The notes beneath the pieces are model-generated. The model ran no database searches and was not told the origin of the DNA. It saw only the letters and a program-made list of their open reading frames with translations. A DNA stretch of 64,000 nucleotides, from NCBI GenBank assembly GCA_036526195.1, contig DATCYZ010000067.1:1-64000 (forward strand). Reading direction: 5' to 3'. Shown piece after piece: positions 1 to 8,594 of the stretch (the stretch's first letter is position 1; every line of letters begins with the position of its first letter). The position numbers were made by a program, and so were the translations under genes. This stretch comes from DATCYZ01 sp036526195 (GTDB taxonomy: Bacteria; Pseudomonadota; Gammaproteobacteria; Burkholderiales; SG8-39).

Positions 1-689
1 CGCAGCTGCAGCTCGACCGGGCACTCGCGCGTGCCGGCGAGAAGCGCATCGAGATCGCCAAGGCGGCCGACAACCCGTTCACCAAGGGCACCGCGCGCGC
101 GAACACCGCATACAAGGTGGGCGATTTCTACGCCTACGTCGAGACAGACCTGGAATCCAAGTCCGAGAAGCAGCGCTTCACCGACACGGTCAAGGAGGTG
201 CGCGAGAACGAAATCGTCTTCGACACCGGCCTCGTGCTGGACCTGCTCGGCAACCTGGTCCAGCGGCCCGATGGCCAGCGCTACACGGCGCGCCAGGACC
301 AGCCTCTGGAGTTTGCGGTCGGCCACAGCTGGACCACGCGCTACAGCGTCCGCAACGAGCAGAAGGGACGGTCGGCGTCGATCGAGTTCGAGTTCCGCAT
401 CACCGGCAAGGAACGCATCGTCGTGCCGGCCGGCGAGTTCGACTGCTTCGTCGTCGAAGGCACGTCGAAAGGGGTGAACGACCTCGGAAACGTGCTCACG
501 AACCGGCTCAAGCGCTGGTTTGCCCCGGAACGCGTGCGGCGCCAGGTGGCCCACGAACTCGTTCGCACGGCGACCATCACGCGAAAGCCGAAGCCCCCCG
601 CGTATCGGTTGCCGCCCCATGTCCCGCCAACCTTCGAGCGGGTGCTGGTGTCGGTGCGCCGGGAACTGGTTTCGTTCAAGCAGGCCTGA
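1..689 (+). CDS. Hypothetical protein, DUF3108/TapB-like beta-rich envelope protein (5' end missing)
   Basis: The reading frame is open to the left edge, so the gene begins outside the window. An internal ATG at 117 would give 190 aa but is unlikely to be the true start, because in-frame sequence continues upstream of it. About 228 codons are visible. The middle part alternates short hydrophobic and charged stretches, with VPAGEFDCFVVEG followed by a basic C-terminal half. This resembles DUF3108/TapB-like proteins, which are beta-rich envelope proteins of unknown biochemical role. No catalytic motif was recognised. It lies 28 nt before a secreted protein gene, probably in one operon. Family assignment is tentative. 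Confidence 0.6.
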   Translation, partial: QLQLDRALARAGEKRIEIAKAADNPFTKGTARANTAYKVGDFYAYVETDLESKSEKQRFTDTVKEVRENEIVFDTGLVLDLLGNLVQRPDGQRYTARQDQPLEFAVGHSWTTRYSVRNEQKGRSASIEFEFRITGKERIVVPAGEFDCFVVEGTSKGVNDLGNVLTNRLKRWFAPERVRRQVAHELVRTATITRKPKPPAYRLPPHVPPTFERVLVSVRRELVSFKQA

Positions 690-717
690 GCACGAAGTAG
701 TCCTTACAGGAGGCACC

Positions 718-1146
718 ATGATCGTCCGTACCCTCGTCGCAGCATCCCTCGCCCTGTCCGCCTCGCTCGCGAGCGCGCAGGCGCTGCAACTCGTCACCGC
801 CGACGAAGCAAAGCTTCCCGCGGTGGCGGCCAAGCCCGGCACCCGCGCCATCACGCGCGGCCCCGGCGTCAAGCTGGCCTCGCCGGAGTCCGTTTCGGGC
901 GCCTTCCCGTTCAAGGTGGAGTTCGCGCCGCGCGGCGGCTCGAAGATCGACCCGGCGAGCGTCAAGATCGAGTACCTGCGTGGCGAGGGCGTTGACCTTA
1001 CCGCCCGCCTGAAGGCCGGCATCAAGCCCGAGGGCATCGAGGTGGCGCAGGCGCAGGTGCCCGCCGGCGAGCATGCGTTCCGCGTCTCGGTGCGCGACAG
1101 CGAGGGCCGCGAAGGCAAGGCGGAATTCAAGCTGACCGCGAAGTAG
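718..1146 (+). CDS. Secreted/periplasmic hypothetical protein with Ig-like fold character
   Basis: 142 aa. The ATG at 718 follows a good ribosome site (AGGAGG at 709-714). The same frame is open upstream to 520, but this start gives a clean signal peptide: basic MIVR, a hydrophobic stretch, then an Ala-Ser-Ala-Gln cleavage region near residue 20. The mature part has short beta-like segments (FPFKVEF, HAFRVSVRDSEG, AEFKLTAK) reminiscent of Ig-like or fibronectin-like domains in periplasmic proteins. No enzyme motif was seen. Export and gene reality are well supported; function is unknown. It probably shares an operon with its neighbours. Confidence 0.75.
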   Translation: MIVRTLVAASLALSASLASAQALQLVTADEAKLPAVAAKPGTRAITRGPGVKLASPESVSGAFPFKVEFAPRGGSKIDPASVKIEYLRGEGVDLTARLKAGIKPEGIEVAQAQVPAGEHAFRVSVRDSEGREGKAEFKLTAK

Positions 1147-1153
1147 GCCCGCG

Positions 1154-1990
1154 GTGCGCTGCCCTTACTGCGTCTCGGACATCGACGACGCGGCGCTCGC
1201 CTGTCCGCGCTGCACGCGCGACCTCTACCTCTTCAAGCCGCTGCTCGAGCGCATCGGCGCGTTGGAGGCGAAGCTGGCCGAGCAGGCGAAGGGCATCGCC
1301 GAAGGGGCCGAGGCGCGCATCGCGGCGCTGGAGAAGGATCTCGCCGAGCTGCGCGAACGCCACGCCGGCGCGGTGCCGGTGGAGGTGGTGCTGCAGACCG
1401 AGGCGGCGCCCGAACCACCGCCCGGCAACTACTTCGGCGCGCTCGCGCTTGCGCTGATCCCGGCGTTCCTGCTGCTGGTGGCGGCGCACGGGATCCTTCT
1501 CTTCGTCTACGACGTGAAGCCGCTGATCCTGCGCGTGGCGACGCTGCTGATTCCGGTGCCGTTCGGCGTGCTGATCGCGATGCGTCACCCGGGAAGATTC
1601 GGCCTCAATGCGATCGCGGGGCTGGTGCTCGCGACGCTGGCCGTGTGGACGATGCTGGTCGTGACCGCCACCATCGACAAGGTGCCGGTGCTGCCGCAGG
1701 ATCTGCGCGACGCGCGCGAGACCATCGAATACATCCTCGGCATTGGGCTGGCGTTCATCACCGGGGTGCTGCTCGGGCAGGCCTGGAGCGCGCACAAGAG
1801 GAAGTCGCTCAAGCCGCCGCGCGTGGTGCTGCTGCTCGCCAAGGCAATCACGCCGAACGAGGACGGTGAGTTCGGCATCGAGCGCGCCGCCAAGCGCCTT
1901 GAGAAAGTGGTCAAGGCCGCCACCCCGGTGGCCACCGGGGTCGGCTCGGTCTGGCTCGGACTGAAGGGTTTTCTCAGCACCCTGGGCTAG
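1154..1990 (+). CDS. Zinc-ribbon membrane protein, unknown function
   Basis: 278 aa with a GTG start at 1154, 7 nt after the previous stop. The N-terminus carries a two-knuckle zinc ribbon (CPYC at residues 3-6, CPRC at about 17-20). A coiled-coil-like helix follows at about residues 30-80 (LEAKLAEQAKGI region), then a cluster of about four hydrophobic segments between residues 90 and 215. A soluble, partly basic tail closes the protein. The layout suggests a cytoplasmic zinc-binding head on an inner-membrane anchor. The family was not recognised. Its position suggests co-transcription with the secreted protein before it. Confidence 0.75.
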   Translation: MRCPYCVSDIDDAALACPRCTRDLYLFKPLLERIGALEAKLAEQAKGIAEGAEARIAALEKDLAELRERHAGAVPVEVVLQTEAAPEPPPGNYFGALALALIPAFLLLVAAHGILLFVYDVKPLILRVATLLIPVPFGVLIAMRHPGRFGLNAIAGLVLATLAVWTMLVVTATIDKVPVLPQDLRDARETIEYILGIGLAFITGVLLGQAWSAHKRKSLKPPRVVLLLAKAITPNEDGEFGIERAAKRLEKVVKAATPVATGVGSVWLGLKGFLSTLG

Positions 1991-2081
1991 CACGGAAGAC
2001 GGCGCAGGGTGGGCTCCCGGCGGGGGCTGGTCTACACTCGCACCCGTACGCCCCGTACGGACGCCGACGGACCTGACCCCC

Positions 2082-3407
2082 ATGAACGCCCCCGCCTCGA
2101 CCCTCGAACATTACTGGATGCCCTTCACCGACAACCGGCGCTTCAAGCGCGCGCCGCGCATGGTGGTGTCGGCGCAGGATATGCACTACACCACCGCCGA
2201 AGGCACCCAGGTGCTCGACGGCCTGTCGACGCTGTGGTGCGTGAACGCCGGGCACTGCCGGCCGAAGATCGTCGAGGCGATCCGCAAGCAGGCCGGGGTG
2301 CTGGATTTCTCCTCCTCGTTCTCGATCGGCCACCCGCTGCCGTTCCAGGTCGCCGAACGCATCGCGCGCCTGACGCCGGATGGACTCAACCACGTGTTCT
2401 TCACCAACTCGGGCTCCGAGTCGGTGGACACGGCGCTGAAGATCGCGCTCGCCTACCATCGGCTGAACGGCCAGCCGACACGCACCCGCTTCATCGGGCG
2501 TGAACGCGGCTATCACGGCGTGAACCTCGCCGGGATCTCGGTGGGCGGCGTGCCGGCGACCCGCAAGGCCTATGCAGGCGCGCTGATGGCGGGCGTCGAC
2601 CACCTGCGCCATACCCAGGACCTGAAGACGCGCGCCTTCGTGCGCGGGCTGGCGCCCACCGGCGCGGAACTCGCCGACGAGCTCGAGGAGCGCCTGATCC
2701 CGCTGCACGGCGCGGAGAACATCGCGGCGGTGATCGTCGAGCCGGTGGCCGGCGCCGGGGGCGTGCTGATCCCGCCCAAGGGGTACCTCGAGCGGCTGCG
2801 CGCGATCACCGAGAAGCACGGCATCCTGCTCATTTTCGACGAGGTGATCACCGGCTTCGGGCGGCTGGGCACGCCCTTCGCCTCGCAGTTCTTCAACGTG
2901 ACGCCGGACCTGACGACCTTTGCCAAGGCGATCACCTCCGGCGCCGCGCCGCTTGGCGGCGTGATCGTCAAGGACGCGATCTTCGAGGCCTTCATGAACG
3001 CGCAGGGCGGCGGGGTGGAGTTCTTCCACGGTTACACCTACTCCGGCCACCCGCTCGCCTGCGCCGCGGCGATGGGCGCGCTGGACACCTACGAGGAAGA
3101 GGGCCTGCTCACGCGCGGCACGGGCGCGCTTGCCAAGGCCTTCGAGGACGGCATCCACGGCCTGAAGGGGCACCCGCACGTCGTCGATTGCCGCAACCTC
3201 GGCCTGATCGGCGCCATCGAACTTGCACCCCGCCCCGACGCCCCCGGCGAGCGCGGCTTCGACGTGTTCGAGGAATGCTGGTCGAAGGGCGTGTTCGTGC
3301 GCCCGATCGGCGACCACATCGGCTTCTGCCCGCCGCTCATCGCCGAGCCGAAGCATTTCGAGCAGATGTTCAGCGCCGTGGCCGCGGCGCTGAAGAAGGT
3401 CAAATGA
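2082..3407 (+). CDS. Class III PLP aminotransferase, omega-amino acid--pyruvate type
   Basis: 441 aa. The N-terminal LEHYWMPFTDNRRFK segment and the overall length match omega-amino acid:pyruvate (beta-alanine:pyruvate) transaminases, which move an omega-amino group to pyruvate using pyridoxal phosphate. The PLP signature is present: FDEVITGFGR precedes the Schiff-base lysine, K282, in TTFAKAITSG. The stop overlaps the start of the next gene (ATGA), an amidohydrolase of the N-carbamoyl-amino-acid family. That pairing fits terminal steps of reductive pyrimidine degradation (ureidopropionate to beta-alanine to malonate semialdehyde). Substrate specificity is inferred, not shown. Confidence 0.88.
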   Translation: MNAPASTLEHYWMPFTDNRRFKRAPRMVVSAQDMHYTTAEGTQVLDGLSTLWCVNAGHCRPKIVEAIRKQAGVLDFSSSFSIGHPLPFQVAERIARLTPDGLNHVFFTNSGSESVDTALKIALAYHRLNGQPTRTRFIGRERGYHGVNLAGISVGGVPATRKAYAGALMAGVDHLRHTQDLKTRAFVRGLAPTGAELADELEERLIPLHGAENIAAVIVEPVAGAGGVLIPPKGYLERLRAITEKHGILLIFDEVITGFGRLGTPFASQFFNVTPDLTTFAKAITSGAAPLGGVIVKDAIFEAFMNAQGGGVEFFHGYTYSGHPLACAAAMGALDTYEEEGLLTRGTGALAKAFEDGIHGLKGHPHVVDCRNLGLIGAIELAPRPDAPGERGFDVFEECWSKGVFVRPIGDHIGFCPPLIAEPKHFEQMFSAVAAALKKVK

Positions 3408-4654
3408 ACGCGCCCGCCGCGCAGGCCCTTTCGGTCAACGCCGAGCGCTACTGGTCCACGGTCGAGCGTTCAGCCCAGATCGGCCCGGGCCGCCCCGGCG
3501 GGCTTGCGCGCGTGGCGCTCTCGGACGCCGATGGCGAAATGCGCGGGCAGTTCGTGCAGTGGTGCCGCGAGGCCGGCTGCACGGTGAGCGTGGACTGCGT
3601 CGGCAACATTTTCGCGCGCCGCGCCGGGACGGACGCCGCGGCCGCGCCGGTGCTGGTCGGCAGCCACCTCGACACGCAGGTGAACGGCGGGCGCTACGAC
3701 GGCATCGTCGGCGTGCTCGCGGGGCTGGAAATCGTGCGCACGCTGAACGACCGCGGCATCCAGACGAAGCGCCCGATCGAGGTGGTGTCGTGGACCAACG
3801 AGGAGGGCGCGCGCTTCTCGCCGCCGATGATCGCCTCCGGGGCCTTCGCGGGCGAGTACGCCCTGGACTGGGTGCTCGACCGGTGCGACGACGAGGGCAA
3901 GCGCTTCGGCGACGAACTCGCGCGCATCGGCTACGCAGGCGACGTACCGGTGGGTGGCCGGGCGCTGGATGCGTATTTCGAACTGCACATCGAGCAGGGC
4001 CCGCTGCTGGATGCGGCCGGCATCGACGTCGGCGTGGTGACCCACGGCTACACCGCGCACGGCTTCATCGTCGAGGTCGAGGGCGAAACCGCGCACACCG
4101 GCCCCTGGCCGATGGACAAGCGAAAAAACGCGCTCGTCGGCGCGTCGATGCTCGCGGTGGCGGTGAACGACATCGGCTGGCAGCACCACGCCACCGGCGG
4201 CAAGGGCACGGCGGCGCGGCTGGTGGCCTGGCCGAACAAGCCCGGCATCCTCTCGGACTGGGCGCAGTTCACCGGCGACGTGCGACACGAGGACCCGAAG
4301 GTGGCGGCGGCGATGCGCGATGCCTTCGTCGCGGCGATGGCCGTGTGCGCCAAGCGCGCCAACGTCGGCATGAAGCTGCTCGACCAATGGACCTGGAACG
4401 CCGACCTGTTCGACAAGGGCTGCATTGCGCTGTTGCGCGACACCGCGAAGCGCCTCGGCCTGCCGTCGATGGACCTCGCCTCGCAGGCGGGGCATGACGC
4501 CTATTTCGTCGCGCGGGTCGCGCCCACCGCCATGATCTTCACGCCCTGTCTCGAGGGCATCACGCACAACAACCGCGAGCACGCGACGCTGGAGCGCACG
4601 CTGCCCGGGGTCAACGTGCTCGCCAATGCGGCGCTTGCGCGCGCCAACCGCTAG
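3404..4654 (+). CDS. M20-family Zn-dependent amidohydrolase (N-carbamoyl-beta-alanine / allantoate amidohydrolase type)
   Basis: 416 aa from the ATG at 3404, which overlaps the aminotransferase stop by 4 nt. The frame is open further upstream, but the coupled start gives the expected family length. Metal-binding motifs of M20/hydantoinase-carbamoylase enzymes are visible: GSHLDT near residue 86, GRYDG near 97, TNEEG near 131 and LHIEQGP near 195. A C-terminal SQAGHDA and a THNNRE segment complete the site. The family hydrolyses N-carbamoyl amino acids, ureidopropionate or allantoate to amine, ammonia and CO2. Coupling with an omega-transaminase favours ureidopropionase; allantoate or hydantoin-derived substrates remain possible. 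Confidence 0.87.
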   Translation: MNAPAAQALSVNAERYWSTVERSAQIGPGRPGGLARVALSDADGEMRGQFVQWCREAGCTVSVDCVGNIFARRAGTDAAAAPVLVGSHLDTQVNGGRYDGIVGVLAGLEIVRTLNDRGIQTKRPIEVVSWTNEEGARFSPPMIASGAFAGEYALDWVLDRCDDEGKRFGDELARIGYAGDVPVGGRALDAYFELHIEQGPLLDAAGIDVGVVTHGYTAHGFIVEVEGETAHTGPWPMDKRKNALVGASMLAVAVNDIGWQHHATGGKGTAARLVAWPNKPGILSDWAQFTGDVRHEDPKVAAAMRDAFVAAMAVCAKRANVGMKLLDQWTWNADLFDKGCIALLRDTAKRLGLPSMDLASQAGHDAYFVARVAPTAMIFTPCLEGITHNNREHATLERTLPGVNVLANAALARANR

Positions 4655-4690
4655 GTCCGCAGTCTTTCCCCACGCCACAGGAGCCCCGCC

Positions 4691-5344
4691 ATGCCTTCCC
4701 CCGTCGACCCGAACGCCGTGATGATGACCGGCGAGAACTCGTTTATCCGCCTGAGCACCGACGGCGGCAAGACCGCGGTGAACCGCCTGAGCCACTGGCG
4801 CGTGCTGTGGTGCCCGGCGGGCGAGGGCCACGTGCTCTTCGCGCACGGCAAGATCACCGAGGGCCGGGTGCGCATCTTCGCCGACAACGTCGCGGTGGCG
4901 CGCTGGCTGCAGGTGAACATCGAGTCGCTGCTGTTCCCGGCCTTCGCCGACCCGATGCTGCCGGTGCTGGATGCCGAGTTCGAGCGCGAGGGCGACCCGC
5001 GCGGCGCGGCCACCGAGCGCATCCTCGCGCACGAGACCGACATCGTCATGACCTGGCACGACTGCCTGGAGCCGTTCGTGCTCACCATGCCGCCGGGCAT
5101 GAACGGGCGCCCGATCGGCGTGTTCAGCACCTTCTTCCCGGCGCGCGGCGCGCAGGTGGAGTGGGACGGGCGCGTCGCCACCGGGCAGCCGTGGGCGGAG
5201 ATGCGCGGCGACCGTCCGTCGACCAGCGCCTGCCTGGCCTGGTCGGAGACCTGGGTGAAGCCGCGTGACGGCGCGGCAGCGAAGCCGCAATCCACGGGCA
5301 AGGCGCTGCGCGCGGTCAAGGCGCCGAAGCGCAGGGCGGCTTGA
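4691..5344 (+). CDS. Hypothetical protein downstream of amidohydrolase
   Basis: 217 aa. The ATG at 4691 follows a CACAGGAG-type ribosome site. No signal peptide or membrane segment is visible. The protein is a single globular domain with segments such as FIRLSTDGGK, VLWCPAGEGHVLFAHGKI and VMTWHDCLEPFVLTMPPGMNG, and a basic Ala/Lys/Arg-rich tail. I do not recognise the family. It lies 36 nt after the amidohydrolase on the same strand, so it may belong to the same catabolic operon. A terminator-like hairpin follows at 5372-5388. Confidence 0.75.
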   Translation: MPSPVDPNAVMMTGENSFIRLSTDGGKTAVNRLSHWRVLWCPAGEGHVLFAHGKITEGRVRIFADNVAVARWLQVNIESLLFPAFADPMLPVLDAEFEREGDPRGAATERILAHETDIVMTWHDCLEPFVLTMPPGMNGRPIGVFSTFFPARGAQVEWDGRVATGQPWAEMRGDRPSTSACLAWSETWVKPRDGAAAKPQSTGKALRAVKAPKRRAA

Positions 5345-5371
5345 GAAGCCCCTGAGGTCGGGGGCGTGACG

Positions 5372-5392
5372 AGGGGGCGGCGCCCCCTTGTT
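5372..5392. terminator. Hairpin between convergent genes, candidate terminator
   Basis: AGGGGGC (5372-5378), a 3-nt loop, GCCCCCT (5382-5388), then TTGTT. The perfect 7-bp stem and short T-rich tail sit between the convergent hypothetical gene ending at 5344 and the membrane protein ending at 5402. It best fits termination of the rightward operon. Confidence 0.55.
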
Positions 5393-5401
5393 CCGGGCTT
5401 G

Positions 5402-6184
5402 CTAGTCCGGGCCGCCGGCCTCGGCGTAGAAGATGTCCTGGTAGCCGGTGTAGACCGAGGCGAACAGCACCGGTCCGAGCGCCAGCCAGCCGAGCATGAG
5501 CGGGATCGAAGCCGCGATTCCGAGCAGCAGCCCGGCCGCACCGTAGAGCAGGAAGGGCAGCATGTTCTGCAGGCAGGCCGCGAAGCTCTCCTTCAGCGCG
5601 CGGGCGGCGTCGTGGCCCTCGAAGACGATCAGCGCGGGTGCGAACCACAGCGCCATGTACACCGGGACCATGGCGGCCACTGCGATGAGGACGACCAGCG
5701 CGATCCCCATCGCCCCCAGCCCGACGCCGGCGGGTCCGGTGGCCGCCGCAAGCCCGAAGAGCGCGCCGACGCCCGCGCCGGCGAGCAACGCCGCCACCAG
5801 CGCGATGGCCACGAGGGCGACGAGGTAGGCCACCCCGAGCAGGGCCAGCGGGCCGAAGTGCTTGCTGAACCCCACGCCGAGGTGCGCGAAGCTCAACTCG
5901 CCGCCGTCTTCAAGTTCGCGGCAGCCGAGCATCAGGCCGCCGGCGATCACCGGGTAGAGCACCAGCGTGGCGACGGTGCCGACCACCGGAATCGCGGCAA
6001 GCACGATCGAGGCGACCAGCACCAGCAGCAGGACGCCGATCCAGACCCCCGGCTGGCGCATGAAGAGCGGCCACGCCGCGGCGATCCAGTTCCAGCCCGC
6101 GCCGGCCACCAGCGCGCGCCCGCCGGGGATGAAGGTCGCCGCGGCTCGGCCCGGGGCCGGCGCCGGAACCAGTTCTTCGCTCAT
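5402..6184 (-). CDS. BPSS1780 family inner-membrane protein
   Basis: 260 aa starting at the ATG at 6184 (MSEELVPAP), with a CAGGAG ribosome site 8-9 nt upstream. The frame is open further upstream, but no comparable start exists there. The protein has about six hydrophobic segments. Features include a Trp-rich N-terminal cytoplasmic part (AGAGWNWIAAAWPLF), repeated Ala/Val/Leu helices, and a conserved-looking FEGHDAARALKESFAACLQN amphipathic stretch. This matches BPSS1780/YciC-like membrane proteins found in betaproteobacteria. The molecular role is not known. Confidence 0.8.
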   Translation of the reverse strand: MSEELVPAPAPGRAAATFIPGGRALVAGAGWNWIAAAWPLFMRQPGVWIGVLLLVLVASIVLAAIPVVGTVATLVLYPVIAGGLMLGCRELEDGGELSFAHLGVGFSKHFGPLALLGVAYLVALVAIALVAALLAGAGVGALFGLAAATGPAGVGLGAMGIALVVLIAVAAMVPVYMALWFAPALIVFEGHDAARALKESFAACLQNMLPFLLYGAAGLLLGIAASIPLMLGWLALGPVLFASVYTGYQDIFYAEAGGPD

Positions 6185-6257
6185 CGCGCTTGCTCCTGGG
6201 GGGTGGGGTTCGCCTCGCGGCAGGGTAGGCCATGCCGCGCGGTGCGGCAAGCCGTGC

Positions 6258-7226
6258 TCAGATCCAGCCGGCCTTTCGGAAGCGATAGAAGAGGTAGCCG
6301 TCGAGCGTGCCCATGATGCCGAGCGCAAGCGGGTAGCCGAATGCCCACTCGAGTTCCGGCATGTGCCTGAAGTTCATGCCGTAGATGCCGGCGATCATGG
6401 TCGGCACCGCGACCAGCGCGGCGTAGGCGGCGAGACGCTTGGTGACCTCGTTTTCCTGGATGGTGGTGAGCGACAGGTTCACCGAGATCGCGGTGATCGC
6501 CATCTCTCGCGTCGCCTCGAGCGTCTGGTTCAGGCGGATCAGGTGGTCGTACACGTCGCGAAAGTAATCCTGCATGCTGGCGCAGACGGCGGGCACGCGG
6601 CCGCCGTGCAGCTTCGACACCGCTTCCAGCAGCGGGCCGGTGGCGTGCTTCACGGTCATCAGCTTCTGCTTCAGCCCGTAGAGCGCCTCGATGTGGCTGC
6701 GCGCGTGGCGGGTCTCGGTGAAGATGCGCGACTCGATCAGTTCGAGTTCGGCCTCGAGGTCGTCGAGCACCGGGAAGTAGCGGTCGACCACCGCGTCCAT
6801 GAGCGCGTAGAAGACGAAGCCGGCGCCGTTGCGCAGCAATTCCGGTTCTCGCTCGCAGCGCTGGCGCACGTCCTGGAAGCCCTTCTTCGCGCCGCGACGC
6901 ACCGACAGCACGTAGTTCCTGCCGACGAAAATGCTCACTTCGCCTACCGTCAGCCCGTCCCCGGCCGGTTCGATCATGTGCAGCACCGCGAACAGCACGT
7001 CGCCGTACTCGTCGATCTTCGGTCGCTGGTGGCCGTGGCGCGCATCCTCGACGGCCAGTTCGGGCAGGTCGAAATCGTCCTGCATCTCGAGCAGTTCAGC
7101 GTCTTCCACGTCGGCGAGCGCGACCCAGACGAGGGTGTCCGGCCGGGACAGGTAGCCGCTGATCTCGCGGGCCTGTATTTCCGCGAGCTTGCGGCCGTTC
7201 TGGTAGGCGACGCAGTTGATGAGCAT
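6258..7226 (-). CDS. corA: CorA-like magnesium/divalent cation transporter
   Basis: 322 aa. CorA proteins are homopentameric inner-membrane channels for Mg2+ (and Co2+/Ni2+). The large N-terminal cytoplasmic domain (residues about 1-255) includes the long pore-lining helix region (SVNLSLTTIQENEVTKRLAAY). Two C-terminal transmembrane helices are joined by the family's signature loop, YGMNF at residues 282-286. Length and architecture are normal. It ends 73 nt downstream of the membrane protein's start region and has its own start at 7226. Cobalt, nickel or zinc specificity cannot be excluded from sequence. Confidence 0.92.
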   Translation of the reverse strand: MLINCVAYQNGRKLAEIQAREISGYLSRPDTLVWVALADVEDAELLEMQDDFDLPELAVEDARHGHQRPKIDEYGDVLFAVLHMIEPAGDGLTVGEVSIFVGRNYVLSVRRGAKKGFQDVRQRCEREPELLRNGAGFVFYALMDAVVDRYFPVLDDLEAELELIESRIFTETRHARSHIEALYGLKQKLMTVKHATGPLLEAVSKLHGGRVPAVCASMQDYFRDVYDHLIRLNQTLEATREMAITAISVNLSLTTIQENEVTKRLAAYAALVAVPTMIAGIYGMNFRHMPELEWAFGYPLALGIMGTLDGYLFYRFRKAGWI

Positions 7227-7303
7227 GGCGTGTCCGGAGGGGACGTTCGCAGCCGATGGTACGCGGATAAAATGCGGGTTGCAGCCCTTTCAACCCCTTA
7301 CGG

Positions 7304-8527
7304 ATGCCCGTCATGCCCCAGATCAGCCAGCGCGCCAGCAGCCTTGGCACCGAGAACGCCTTCGTTGTGCTCGCGGAGGTGAACGCCCTCGCGCGCCAGG
7401 GCAAGGACATCATCAGCTTTTGCATCGGGCAGCCGGACTTTCCGGCCCCCGAGAACGTGCAGGCGGCGGCGATCCGCGCCATTCAGGGCGGCAAGCACGG
7501 CTACACGCCCTCGGCCGGCATCGACGAACTGCGCGCTGCGGCTGCGAAGTACATGGCCGGCATGCGCGGGGGCCTGCCGATCCGGATGGAGGACGTGGTG
7601 ATCGGCGCGGGCGCAAAGCCCTTCATCGCCTATGCGGTGCTCTCGACCACCGACCATGGCGCCGGCGACGAGGTGATCTACCCGAACCCCGGGTTCCCGA
7701 TCTACGAGTCGCAGATCATCGCCAACGGTGCGGTGCCGGTGCCGATCCACCTGCGGGAGTCGCGCGGCTTTTCCTTCGACCCGGCCGAACTCGAGCGCTT
7801 GATCACGCCGAAGACGAAGATGCTGATCCTGAACACGCCGCACAACCCCACCGGCGGGGTGCTGGTGCGCAAGGACCTCGAGGCGATCGCCGCGATCCTC
7901 GCGAAGCACCCGCAGGTGTGGGTCTACGCGGACGAGATCTACTCGCGCCTCGCCTACGGGGCGGAGTTCTTCTCGATCGCGCAGGTGCCCGGGATGTACG
8001 AGCGCACCATCGTCTCGGACGGCGCCTCGAAGACCTGGGCGATGACCGGCTGGCGCATCGGCTTCGCCTCCAACCCGCTGCTCGCGCCGGTGTTCACGCG
8101 CTGGATCACCAACACCGATTCCTGCGCCTCGCAGATCTCGCAGTGGGCGGCGCTCGAGGCGATCGAGGGGCCGCAGGACGCGGCCGAGCGCATGAAGGCG
8201 AGCTTCCTTGCGCGGCGCGACCTGATCGTCGGCTTGCTGAACAAGGTGCCGGGGGTGAAGTGCCTGGTGCCGGGCGGGGCGTTCTACGCCTGGCCGAACG
8301 TGACCGAGGCCTGCGCCATGATCGGCGCGGCCGACTCCGAGGTGTTCAGGAAGCGCCTGCTCGCGGAAGCCGGCGTGGCGCTGCTCGCCGACATCCACTT
8401 CGGCGCGCGCGTCCCTGACGAAGGCCAGCACGTGCGCTTTTCCTACGCCGCCTCGAACGAGGCGATCGAGAAGGGCGTGGCGCGCATGGCGGAATTCATC
8501 CGCAAGAACACGCGCAAGGCCGCCTGA
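7304..8527 (+). CDS. Class I/II PLP aminotransferase
   Basis: 407 aa. This is a fold-type I aminotransferase of the aspartate/aromatic/alanine group. It shows the PNPGFPIYES substrate region, NTPHNPTGG (PLP pocket), YADEIYS, and the Schiff-base lysine K243 in the SKTWAMTGWR motif. A C-terminal arginine occurs in VRFSYAAS. A second in-frame ATG at 7313 could be used instead; both keep all domains. The exact substrate cannot be named. Neighbours give no pathway clue: CorA is divergent and nudJ lies downstream after a 58-bp palindromic element. Confidence 0.9.
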   Translation: MPVMPQISQRASSLGTENAFVVLAEVNALARQGKDIISFCIGQPDFPAPENVQAAAIRAIQGGKHGYTPSAGIDELRAAAAKYMAGMRGGLPIRMEDVVIGAGAKPFIAYAVLSTTDHGAGDEVIYPNPGFPIYESQIIANGAVPVPIHLRESRGFSFDPAELERLITPKTKMLILNTPHNPTGGVLVRKDLEAIAAILAKHPQVWVYADEIYSRLAYGAEFFSIAQVPGMYERTIVSDGASKTWAMTGWRIGFASNPLLAPVFTRWITNTDSCASQISQWAALEAIEGPQDAAERMKASFLARRDLIVGLLNKVPGVKCLVPGGAFYAWPNVTEACAMIGAADSEVFRKRLLAEAGVALLADIHFGARVPDEGQHVRFSYAASNEAIEKGVARMAEFIRKNTRKAA

Positions 8528-8536
8528 GGCCGGCCG

Positions 8537-8594
8537 GGCGCCGGATGCGGGATTATAGTAACATATATGTTACCATGAGGGCGGAATGAGCGCG
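8537..8594. repeat. 58-bp two-fold symmetric element, copy 1
   Basis: The core GTAACATATATGTTAC (8558-8573) is a perfect 16-bp palindrome in a G+C-rich setting. GGCGCC at 8537-8542 lies exactly 26 bp left of the centre, as in copy 3. On the right side the tail GAGGGCGGA matches the tails of copies 2 and 3 and supplies the ribosome site of nudJ (ATG 8586). The right outer arm is altered to GCGCGCC, inside nudJ. See copies at 36958-37015 and 56651-56708. Confidence 0.8.
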
